From an uncultured Mycoplasmatota bacterium (GTDB lineage: Bacteria; Bacillota_I; Bacilli_A; RF39; UBA660), in contig CAMMBX010000035.1 of NCBI GenBank assembly GCA_946494345.1, forward strand, positions 1 to 10,011: 10,011 nucleotides of DNA. Direction: 5' to 3'. Below, piece after piece: positions 1 to 5,810 of the stretch (position 1 is the first letter of the stretch; each line of letters opens with the position of its first letter). The notes under the pieces are model-generated. The model did not search any database. It was not told the DNA's origin and was given only the letters and a program-made list of their open reading frames with translations. The position numbers were made by a program, and so were the translations under genes.

Positions 1-5
1 ACAAT

Positions 6-47
6 TAAATGCAACTATTCCTATTTTTAGGTTGCATTTACTTTTTC
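6..47 (+). terminator. Rho-independent terminator of an upstream gene
   Basis: A perfect 10-bp inverted repeat, TAAATGCAAC at 6-15 and GTTGCATTTA at 31-40, encloses a 15-nt loop and is followed by CTTTTTC. The U-run is short but lies on the + strand side only. The gene it ends lies before the window. Confidence 0.75.
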
Positions 48-80
48 AGTTCAGTGACAAATTTTAAGTAAATCACTTAT

Positions 81-109
81 TTGATTAAGATATTTATTTC
101 TTATATAAA
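81..109 (+). promoter_or_regulatory. Sigma-A-type promoter of the rhomboid gene
   Basis: TTGATT at 81-86 and TATAAA at 104-109 are separated by 17 bp. An alternative extended -10, TG-T-TAAAAT at 113-121, has a weak TTTATT -35 at 93-98, also 17 bp away. Either fits a start codon at 143. Confidence 0.6.
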
Positions 110-142
110 ATATGTTAAAATATATAGCGAGGGGCGATGTCT

Positions 143-1291
143 ATGGAAGAACATATTATAAATATGGATGAAAAAAATACTTTGGCAATGAAGCTTCTTC
201 ATTATTTTATTACTGAAAAAGGATATACTCCTATAATATTACAAGGAGCTGAAGATGAAATTTGGCTTGAAAATTTAGATGAAGATTATAAAGTCGTTAG
301 ATTAGTAATGAGATATATTCATAATGATGAACAATATAAATTCGATGTTTTTAAGACTAATAGAATCCTAAGAAAGATAAAGAAGAAGACTTTATCGTTT
401 AAATTAAATACTTTAAGTATCTTTTTAGATCTTGGAGGAAGTGTTAATTTAGATGAATTTAAAACTGATAATATAACAGCAGTTGAAGTTCATGAAGATG
501 CTGATATTAAGAAAAATAAACTATTAAAGTCTATCTTTCCTGATATAGCACGTAAATTAAAGTTTAATGAAGAAGGAGTAGAATTATTTATTAAAGTTAC
601 TAATGATATAAATGATCACAACAAGAAAGATCAAGAAAAAGTAGCAGATGTTTTCACTCCTAAAAAGCCTATCATTACATATGCTTTAATTATCATTAAT
701 CTTTTTGTTTTCTTGCTTCCTACTTTTATGGGAAACTTTGATGAAGTAACTGCATATCTTGGTTCCTTTGGTCCTTTTGTTAAAATGGGACAGTATTATA
801 GACTACTAACAGCAGCATTTGTTCATGCAAATATTGCACATCTTTTATTTAACATGTATGCTTTATGGATTATTGGTATGCAACTAGAAAGCTTTATTGG
901 TAAATGGCGCTTCCTAGTAGTCTACTTATTTAGTGCCATATGTGGTTCCCTACTATCAGTAGCAGTAACACCAAATGCTTTAAGTGTTGGTGCCAGTGGT
1001 GCTATCTTTGGTTTATTAGGAGCTTTATTATACTTTGGTTATCATTATCGTATTTATTTAGGTACCGTTATTAAAAGCCAAATTATTCCGTTAATTGTTA
1101 TTAACCTTTTACTTGGTTTTATGGTTCCTGGAATAGATAATGCCGCTCATATTGGAGGATTAATTGGTGGCTGCTTAATGATGATTGGTGTAGGAGTTAA
1201 ATACAAAAGTAGTAATTTTGAAAGAATTAATGGCTTAATAGTTAGTTTGATCTTTTTCTGCTTTTTAGTATATATGGCTTTATTTGCCTAA
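143..1291 (+). CDS. Rhomboid family intramembrane serine protease
   Basis: This is a polytopic membrane protease predicted to cut substrates within or next to the bilayer. Residues below are counted from the upstream ATG at 137. Residues 1-175 form a soluble, charged domain with no motif I recognise. A six- or seven-segment rhomboid core follows from about 178. The catalytic dyad is visible: Ser287 in GASG (285-288) and His338 in NAAHIGG, with the oxyanion-type residues His235 and Asn239 in the HLLFN motif. The order of soluble N-domain then rhomboid core resembles B. subtilis YqgP (GluP), but the C-terminal TPR region of that longer protein is absent and the chain ends after the last membrane helix. 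I prefer ATG 143 because AGGGG at 130-134 is 8 nt away from it and only 2 nt from ATG 137. The gene has its own promoter and terminator, so it looks monocistronic. The substrate is unknown. Confidence 0.93.
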   Translation: MEEHIINMDEKNTLAMKLLHYFITEKGYTPIILQGAEDEIWLENLDEDYKVVRLVMRYIHNDEQYKFDVFKTNRILRKIKKKTLSFKLNTLSIFLDLGGSVNLDEFKTDNITAVEVHEDADIKKNKLLKSIFPDIARKLKFNEEGVELFIKVTNDINDHNKKDQEKVADVFTPKKPIITYALIIINLFVFLLPTFMGNFDEVTAYLGSFGPFVKMGQYYRLLTAAFVHANIAHLLFNMYALWIIGMQLESFIGKWRFLVVYLFSAICGSLLSVAVTPNALSVGASGAIFGLLGALLYFGYHYRIYLGTVIKSQIIPLIVINLLLGFMVPGIDNAAHIGGLIGGCLMMIGVGVKYKSSNFERINGLIVSLIFFCFLVYMALFA

Positions 1292-1294
1292 AAT

Positions 1295-1322
1295 AAATTA
1301 GGTTTATACCTAATTTTTCTTT
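1295..1322 (+). terminator. Rho-independent terminator after the rhomboid gene
   Basis: Stem AAATTAGGT (1295-1303) and ACCTAATTT (1308-1316) has a 4-nt loop and runs into TTTTTCTTT. It begins 4 nt after the stop codon and separates this gene from priA. Confidence 0.85.
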
Positions 1323-1333
1323 AATTACAACCA

Positions 1334-1347
1334 CGAACGAAAGTTTT
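1334..1347 (+). promoter_or_regulatory. LexA/DinR-like box upstream of priA
   Basis: CGAACGAAAGTTTT matches the B. subtilis LexA consensus CGAACRNRYGTTYC at 12 of 14 positions, counting the free N. The left half is perfect and the mismatches are in the right half. It lies 30 nt before the SD-linked TTG start, where an operator could act, but I see no clear -35/-10 pair around it. This is a motif match only. Confidence 0.4.
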
Positions 1348-1360
1348 ACAACAAATAAGA

Positions 1361-1373
1361 GAAAGGCGGTGAT
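1361..1373 (+). promoter_or_regulatory. Shine-Dalgarno that fixes the TTG start of priA
   Basis: GAAAGGCGGTGAT differs at one base from the full complement of the 16S 3' end (GAAAGGAGGTGAT) and sits directly before AAC-TTG. This long match supports a TTG start at 1377. Confidence 0.8.
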
Positions 1374-1376
1374 AAC

Positions 1377-3536
1377 TTGATAGTAGGAGTTTTAGTAGAA
1401 ATAACTAATAAAAGTGTTGATAGAATCTTTGATTATATCGTTCCTAAAGACTTAGAAAAAGAAATAGCAATAGGTAAAAGAGTTGAAGTTCCCTTTGGAA
1501 GTAGAATACTAGTTGGTTTTATCTTAGAAATAAAGCAAACCAGCGATACTGACAAACTAAAAGAAATAATTAAAGTTTTAGATAAAGAGGTAATATTAAC
1601 TGAAGAATTATTAAACTTAGGAAAATACTTACAAAAGACAACTCTAGCTTCCTTAATAAGTTGTTATCAAGTTATGCTTCCTAAAGGTTATAAGGCAAGT
1701 ATTAAAAATAATATTAATAAGAAATATAGAAAAGTATATTATTTAAGTGATCTTACTGATAAAAAAATAACTCCTAGACAAAAGGAAGTTATAGAATTAT
1801 TTAAAGAAAAAGATAGATTAAGTCGTGATGACTTAAAAGATATCTCTATATCTATTCTTAATACTTTAGTAAAAAATAAAGTATTAGAAGTAAAGAAAGA
1901 AGAAGTCTATAGACTAGATTATGCTAAAACTGAAAAGAAAATAAAAGAGTTAACCCCCCTTCAAAAAAATGCTGTTACTAATATCTTAAACACAGAAAAA
2001 ACTGTATCCTTATTATATGGTGTTACTGGTAGTGGTAAGACCGAAGTATATATGGAATTAATTGATAAATATTTAAAGAAAGGGCTTAAAAGTATTGTTT
2101 TAGTACCAGAAATATCTTTAACGCCTCAATTAATTAAACGTTTTGAAGAAAGATTTAAAGATAATATAGCATTATTACATAGTGCCTTATCAGATGGTGA
2201 GAAATATGATGAATATAGAAGAATTGTAAAAGGAGAAGTAGATATTGTAATAGGTGCTAGAAGTGCTGTTTTTGCACCTTTAAAAAATCTTGGACTTATT
2301 ATTATAGATGAATGTCATAGTGACTCTTATAAACAAGATAATAGCCCTAAATATAATGCTAAAGATGTAGCGATAAAACGTGCTAGTGATTTAGGAGCGA
2401 AAGTAGTACTTGGTAGTGCAACACCTATGTTAGAAGAGTATGCTAGAGGCTTAAAGAATGTCTTTAATCTTGTAACATTAGATAGACGTGTTAACGGTAA
2501 AGAGTTACCTAAAGTAGAACTTATAGATATGAATAAGGAAGTAGGTAAATCTAAAGGACATTTTTCTCAACCTTTAATAGATGAGATTAATAAGACTATC
2601 GAAAGAGGTGAACAAGTAATTCTTCTTTTAAATAGACGAGGTTACTCATCTTTTGTTACTTGTTCAAACTGTGGTGAAAGTGTAAAATGCCCAAACTGTG
2701 ATATCACTTTAACTTATCATAAGAGTAGTAATATCTTAAGATGCCATTATTGTGGTTATGCTACTAAGTATGTTGTAACGTGTCCTAACTGTCATAAAGA
2801 CTCTTTAAAAGACTTAGGTGTTGGAACTGAAAAAATAGAAGAAGAACTTAAGATGATATTACCTAAGGCAAGAGTACTTAGAATGGATATTGATACTACT
2901 AGCAGAAAAGGAGCACACAAGAAAATAGTTGATGCCTTTAGTAAGAAAGAAGCAGATATATTACTAGGAACTCAAATGGTTGCCAAGGGCCTTGATTTTC
3001 CTAATGTTACACTAGTAGGAGTAATAAATGCTGATACATCACTAATGCTACCTGACTTTAGAAGTAGTGAGAAAACTTTTGATTTACTTAATCAAGTATC
3101 AGGAAGGGCTGGAAGAAGTGAAAAAAGTGGTAAAGTTATTTTTCAAACCTTTAATCCTGATAATTATGCTATTAAGTGTGCTAAAGAAAATGATTATAAA
3201 TCTTTTTATAAAGAAGAGATGAAAAATAGAAAATTGATGAAGTATCCTCCTTACTATTATCTTGTCTTAATAAATGTATCTAGTAAAGATAGTAAACTAG
3301 CTTTAATAGAATCTAAAAAGTGTGAGAAAGTCTGTCATAAGTACTTAGATAAAACTATTATTTTAGGGTCTAGCCCTGCTACTATCTTTAAAAAACAAAA
3401 CATTTATCACTATCAATTAATTCTTAAATATCAGTATCAAGATAATATTCATGAAGTCTTAGAAAAACTAGTAGAGTATTATGCTACTAATAATAAAGTT
3501 AATTTAGAAGTTGACTTTAATCCGATACATATGTAG
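1377..3536 (+). CDS. priA: Primosomal protein N' (PriA helicase)
   Basis: PriA is a 3'-5' superfamily 2 helicase that recognises stalled or collapsed forks and starts primosome assembly for replication restart. The 719-residue chain shows the family order: N-terminal 3'-end/fork-binding domain (about 1-105), winged-helix linker (about 125-185), then helicase lobes. Walker A is GVTGSGKT (215-222), the Walker B region is DECH (311-314) followed by SYKQD, and motif III is GSATP (346-350). The PriA zinc insertion has four Cys pairs: 429/432, 438/441, 456/459 and 469/472. GTQMVAKGLDFP starts at 531 and motif VI is QVSGRAGR (573-580). It is shorter than B. subtilis PriA (about 805 residues) but nothing essential appears missing. 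The third residue of DExH is Cys where DEEH is usual in PriA. The TTG start is backed by a near-perfect SD. The gene next downstream is a WG-like protein, not the def-fmt pair common in Bacillota. Confidence 0.98.
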   Translation: MIVGVLVEITNKSVDRIFDYIVPKDLEKEIAIGKRVEVPFGSRILVGFILEIKQTSDTDKLKEIIKVLDKEVILTEELLNLGKYLQKTTLASLISCYQVMLPKGYKASIKNNINKKYRKVYYLSDLTDKKITPRQKEVIELFKEKDRLSRDDLKDISISILNTLVKNKVLEVKKEEVYRLDYAKTEKKIKELTPLQKNAVTNILNTEKTVSLLYGVTGSGKTEVYMELIDKYLKKGLKSIVLVPEISLTPQLIKRFEERFKDNIALLHSALSDGEKYDEYRRIVKGEVDIVIGARSAVFAPLKNLGLIIIDECHSDSYKQDNSPKYNAKDVAIKRASDLGAKVVLGSATPMLEEYARGLKNVFNLVTLDRRVNGKELPKVELIDMNKEVGKSKGHFSQPLIDEINKTIERGEQVILLLNRRGYSSFVTCSNCGESVKCPNCDITLTYHKSSNILRCHYCGYATKYVVTCPNCHKDSLKDLGVGTEKIEEELKMILPKARVLRMDIDTTSRKGAHKKIVDAFSKKEADILLGTQMVAKGLDFPNVTLVGVINADTSLMLPDFRSSEKTFDLLNQVSGRAGRSEKSGKVIFQTFNPDNYAIKCAKENDYKSFYKEEMKNRKLMKYPPYYYLVLINVSSKDSKLALIESKKCEKVCHKYLDKTIILGSSPATIFKKQNIYHYQLILKYQYQDNIHEVLEKLVEYYATNNKVNLEVDFNPIHM

Positions 3537-3565
3537 AATAAGAAAATATGAAAGAAGGGATTATT

Positions 3566-4669
3566 GTGATAGAATTACCTAAAGAAATAAAAAGCATTAA
3601 GGGTAGTGTATACTCTTTTGTCGATAAGGGAACTGAAAGATATGCATATATTTTAAATGAAGGAACAGATAAGGAATTTCATTTAACTGTTCTTTTGCCT
3701 TATTCCTCTAGACCTGATATATCTTTTGATATTATTGATGATAGTAGAGAATTTGTAAATGGTTTTAAATTAGTACAGACTGCTAATATGGAGTATGCTT
3801 ATGTTAAAGAAGAAGATAGTACTTTATTACCATTTAGATATGATATTGCTACTGATTTTAATGAATATGGTTATGCTATGGTTGGTAAAGATGGAAAGGT
3901 TTCTTGGATAGATAAGAATTTTAAGTATCTTAATAGTAAGTATGAAATGGTTAAAGAAGATAGTAGCAAGTTTAATGGCTTTTTAAGTGTAAGTGATTTT
4001 AGTAAAGGAGAACATCCTTTGTCTAAAGTTTGTTCATGTGGTTATGATTGGAATATGAAAACAAGTTATTTTGGTGTAGATGGAAAGATAAAAAAATTTG
4101 CTAGATATGATGGAGAAATAATTAGAGATGGTGATTCTATTAAAAAGTTTTCATATTATAGTGAAGATTTTAACGATAAGGGGTATGCTACTGCGAATAA
4201 TGATTGGCTTATCTTATTATCTAGTGGCTACTATTTATCTGCTAAAAATTTAATAAGGATTTGTGAAGAGAAAGGATTTTTAGATACTATGAATAATAAA
4301 ATAGAAAAACAAGAAAGAAACTATATTAAGTTTTTAAGAGATGTAGAGAAAAAGACTATGGATTTTTTAGATAATATATCTCAAACTATTAATTTAGAAA
4401 CTGAATATAATATAATAGGGATAGAGTCAAGAAACCAAGAATTAATATCTCAGTATGGAGAAGATGTTTATAAAAGAGCTATTGAAGAAGTTAATAATAA
4501 TTATAGAAAATTAGCTTTCTTAACTATGGATAACTTAATGATTACCCAAGTAATAGATATAACTTTATTTCAAAACTTACTTGCTAAAAGAGGAATACCT
4601 TCATATATAGATAGCGAAGAGAATGTCTTTCATTATAATGCCATTAATCATGTTAAAAAGAAAAAATAG
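3566..4669 (+). CDS. Degenerate WG-repeat-like protein, function unknown
   Basis: The chain is about 367 residues, with no signal peptide or membrane segment, so probably cytosolic. Counting from GTG 3566, the first 225 residues are beta-rich and contain WG-like units. The clearest is at about 90-122: FRYD, ATDFNEYGYAMV, KDGKVSWIDKN. Weaker copies lie at about 60-90 (MEYAYVKEED) and 195-224 (EDFNDKGYATANNDW). The remaining 140 residues are charged and helical. WG repeats have no single known function, and I assign none. The SD decides the start: AAAGAAGGG at 3551-3559 is 6 nt before GTG 3566, whereas the upstream in-frame ATG 3548 has only a weak AAGAAAA before it. The ORF follows the priA stop by 29 nt (11 nt if ATG 3548 is used), with no terminator between, so the two are probably cotranscribed. 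Confidence 0.85.
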   Translation: MIELPKEIKSIKGSVYSFVDKGTERYAYILNEGTDKEFHLTVLLPYSSRPDISFDIIDDSREFVNGFKLVQTANMEYAYVKEEDSTLLPFRYDIATDFNEYGYAMVGKDGKVSWIDKNFKYLNSKYEMVKEDSSKFNGFLSVSDFSKGEHPLSKVCSCGYDWNMKTSYFGVDGKIKKFARYDGEIIRDGDSIKKFSYYSEDFNDKGYATANNDWLILLSSGYYLSAKNLIRICEEKGFLDTMNNKIEKQERNYIKFLRDVEKKTMDFLDNISQTINLETEYNIIGIESRNQELISQYGEDVYKRAIEEVNNNYRKLAFLTMDNLMITQVIDITLFQNLLAKRGIPSYIDSEENVFHYNAINHVKKKK

Positions 4670-4704
4670 TTATATGTTAGATACTTACGCAAACGTAGCA
4701 TTTA

Positions 4705-4713
4705 TGATATTAT
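4705..4713 (+). promoter_or_regulatory. Extended -10 promoter candidate for the + strand RNA
   Basis: TG-A-TATTAT at 4705-4713 is a good extended -10. At the standard distance the -35 is only TTACGC (4685-4690), so the call depends on the extended element. A start near 4719 would place a GAAA-capped hairpin at the 5' end of the transcript. Readthrough from the WG gene is an alternative source of this RNA. Confidence 0.35.
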
Positions 4714-4740
4714 GAATATGTAAAGAAATTTACATAAACT

Positions 4741-4795
4741 AAAAAAGGAACACTTAATATTGCCATGTTGGGTGTTACCATAATAAATATTAGTG
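4741..4795 (-). terminator. Minus-strand terminator of the small peptide transcript
   Basis: Read on the minus strand, CACTAATATT (4795-4786) pairs with AATATT-A-AGTG (4761-4751, one bulged base), and TTCCTTTTTT follows at 4750-4741. The 24-nt loop is long, and the T-run begins a few bases after the stem. It uses the same repeat as helix 2 of the + strand RNA. Confidence 0.5.
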
Positions 4796-4831
4796 CCACC
4801 TAAATCATTGCTGAGTTAGGTGGTTTTCTTT
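4796..4831 (+). terminator. Rho-independent terminator ending the + strand RNA
   Basis: CCACCTAA (4796-4803) pairs with TTAGGTGG (4816-4823) across a 12-nt loop, followed by TTTTCTTTT. The T-run is only on the + side, so it stops transcription coming from the priA/WG direction. Confidence 0.85.
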
Positions 4832-4841
4832 TATATTAATA

Positions 4842-4898
4842 CTATAAAAAGAAGATAATAACTACTAAAGATAGAATTAAAAAATCCTTCTTGTTCAT
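4842..4898 (-). CDS. Putative 18-residue hydrophobic membrane peptide
   Basis: The frame reads MNKKDFLILSLVVIIFFL then TAG: a short basic N-terminus and one stretch of about 13 hydrophobic residues, enough for a single membrane segment. The case for a gene is the upstream sequence. On the minus strand, GAGGAAGGTGATAT (4914-4901) precedes the ATG at 4898, the same GGTGAT type of SD used by priA and sigK here. A minus-strand terminator follows about 100 nt after the stop. Size and hydrophobicity resemble type I toxins such as Ibs (about 19 residues). The convergent + strand RNA whose 3' part overlaps this mRNA fits the arrangement of txpA/RatA or bsrG/SR4. The peptide could equally be a sporulation micropeptide, since it diverges from sigK, or a chance ORF. 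I know no homologue. Confidence 0.45.
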   Translation of the reverse strand: MNKKDFLILSLVVIIFFL

Positions 4899-4911
4899 TT
4901 ATATCACCTTC

Positions 4912-4925
4912 CTCTATTTATAGAG
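4912..4925. repeat. Short inverted repeat before the peptide SD
   Basis: CTCTAT-TT-ATAGAG has 6-bp arms and a 2-nt centre. On the minus strand it abuts the peptide SD and its last bases overlap the SD's GAGG. It could be a weak 5' UTR hairpin or an operator, and is short enough to be chance. Confidence 0.3.
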
Positions 4926-4954
4926 TTTGGCATACCACTGGTTAGTTTCAACTA

Positions 4955-4984
4955 TTAAATGTTCTCATATATATAGTGTCATAC
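4955..4984 (-). promoter_or_regulatory. Sigma-G-like promoter candidate for the small peptide
   Basis: On the minus strand GTATG (4984-4980) and CATTTAA (4961-4955) are 18 bp apart. This resembles the forespore sigma-G pattern (GHATR, about 18 bp, CATNHTA) with one mismatch in the -10. I find no convincing sigma-A pair for this ORF. Such short motifs arise easily in AT-rich DNA. Confidence 0.25.
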
Positions 4985-5001
4985 TGTAATCTATATAACA
5001 A

Positions 5002-5011
5002 TAGAACAAGT
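5002..5011 (+). promoter_or_regulatory. SpoIIID-like binding site upstream of sigK
   Basis: TAGAACAAGT fits the SpoIIID consensus WWRRACARNY at all ten positions. In B. subtilis sigK is transcribed by sigma-E RNA polymerase with SpoIIID. The consensus is loose: in DNA of this composition a match somewhere in a 430-base spacer on either strand has a substantial chance probability. A 9/10 match on the opposite strand lies at 4889-4898. Confidence 0.3.
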
Positions 5012-5040
5012 GATAATTTTAACTGGTAATTTATGGTTAT

Positions 5041-5072
5041 AAAGGACTTAGATATTCTAACTCCTTTTTTTT
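5041..5072 (+). terminator. Strong terminator 27 nt before the sigK start codon
   Basis: AAAGGA-C-TTAGA (5041-5052) pairs with TCTAA-C-TCCTTT (5056-5067), 11 pairs around one C-C mismatch, with a 3-nt loop. A run of eight T (5065-5072) follows. It is on the + strand and ends 15 nt before the sigK SD. It either stops readthrough into sigK or acts as an attenuator in a sigK leader. Confidence 0.8.
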
Positions 5073-5098
5073 GACATATTATTTATTAGGTGATAAAA

Positions 5099-5809
5099 AT
5101 GTTGTTTAATTTATTTGATAGTCTTAGAGGTTTCTTTACTTTTACAGCTAGCTACTCTAATCAAGTCTTTAAAGAACCACTATCAAAGGAAGAAGAAGAG
5201 AAATGTATAAAAAAGATGAGCGAAGGCGACAGGGAAGCACGTAATAGTTTAATAGAACACAATCTTAGACTAGTCGCTCATATTGTTAAGAAGTTTGATT
5301 ATAAAAATATAGATCAAGATGATCTTATCAGTGTTGGAACAATTGGCCTTATTAAAGGTGTAGATACTTTTATTCCTAATAAAGGTAATAGACTAACTAC
5401 ATATTGTGCTAAATGCATTCAAAATGAAATACTAATGTATTTTCGTGCTAACAATAAAAATAATAAAAATATCTCTTTAAATGAACCCGTTGGTTTCGAT
5501 AAAGAAGGTAATGAAATATCAATACTTGACGTTATAAAAGCCCCACGGCCTGATTTTATTGAAGAGATTAATCTAAAAGATAATGTTAAATTACTTAATG
5601 ATTATTTAAAAGTTTTAACTAAAAGAGAAAAAGAAATAATAATAAAAAGATATGGCTTAGATGGTAATGATGAATGGACTCAGAAAATGATCGCTGATAA
5701 ACTTAATATTTCAAGAAGTTATGTATCTAGAATCGAAAAAAGAGCTTTAACAAAAATACTTAGAGAATTTATAAAAAATAATAAGTATAATGATATGGAT
5801 TTCAGTTGA
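5099..5809 (+). CDS. sigK: RNA polymerase sporulation sigma factor sigma-K (pro-form)
   Basis: Sigma-K directs late mother-cell transcription (coat, mother-cell lysis). The 236-residue chain aligns by eye along nearly its whole length with B. subtilis pro-sigma-K. It has region 2 at about 51-116 (IEHNLRLVAHIVKKF, DLISVGTIGLIKG, ILMYFR), the linker VGFDKEGNEIS at 131-141, and region 4 with LTKREKEIIIKRYGL at 173-187. The helix-turn-helix runs to ISRSYVSRIEKRAL at 204-217. Residues 1-18 form an amphipathic pro-sequence ending AS-Y. Alignment with the B. subtilis site places SpoIVFB cleavage between Ser18 and Tyr19. The gene is uninterrupted, with no skin-type element. ATG 5099 is preferred because AGGTGAT (5088-5094) serves it; the in-frame GTG at 5090 lies inside that SD. 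No terminator follows; the stop is TGA. I see no convincing promoter close to the gene: a CATATTAT at 5075 is sigma-E-like but too near the SD. Confidence 0.95.
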   Translation: MLFNLFDSLRGFFTFTASYSNQVFKEPLSKEEEEKCIKKMSEGDREARNSLIEHNLRLVAHIVKKFDYKNIDQDDLISVGTIGLIKGVDTFIPNKGNRLTTYCAKCIQNEILMYFRANNKNNKNISLNEPVGFDKEGNEISILDVIKAPRPDFIEEINLKDNVKLLNDYLKVLTKREKEIIIKRYGLDGNDEWTQKMIADKLNISRSYVSRIEKRALTKILREFIKNNKYNDMDFS

Positions 5810-5810
5810 A

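Larger units (their letters stand above)
4717..4831 (+). ncRNA. Candidate structured RNA, about 110 nt, unassigned family
   Basis: Three helices follow one another. The first is an 8-bp hairpin, TATGTAAA (4717-4724) and TTTACATA (4729-4736), closed by a GAAA tetraloop. After an A-rich linker, CAC-TTAATATT (4751-4761, one bulged T) pairs with AATATTAGTG (4786-4795). The third is the terminator hairpin starting at 4796, flush against the second. The internal loop 4762-4785 holds TTGGGTG (4768-4774), which can pair with CACCTAA (4797-4803) in competition with the terminator. It does not match a riboswitch or housekeeping RNA class I know. It may instead be only the 3' end of the priA-WG transcript. 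The segment 4741-4831 is antisense to the predicted 3' end of the minus-strand peptide mRNA. Confidence 0.4.

Noticed and set aside
4686..4697. Terminator of the WG gene (TACG-CAAA-CGTA hairpin)
   Set aside because: The stem is only four pairs and no T-run follows.
4761..4831. T-box riboswitch
   Set aside because: GGGTGTTACC before a terminator looks like a T-box core, but there is no room for Stem I and a specifier loop between the WG stop codon and this element, and no aminoacyl-tRNA synthetase or amino-acid gene follows.
5071..5099. Sigma-A promoter TTGACA before sigK
   Set aside because: TTGACA is perfect, but the matching -10 would fall on the start codon, so the transcript could not carry the SD. 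Its first bases belong to the terminator T-run.
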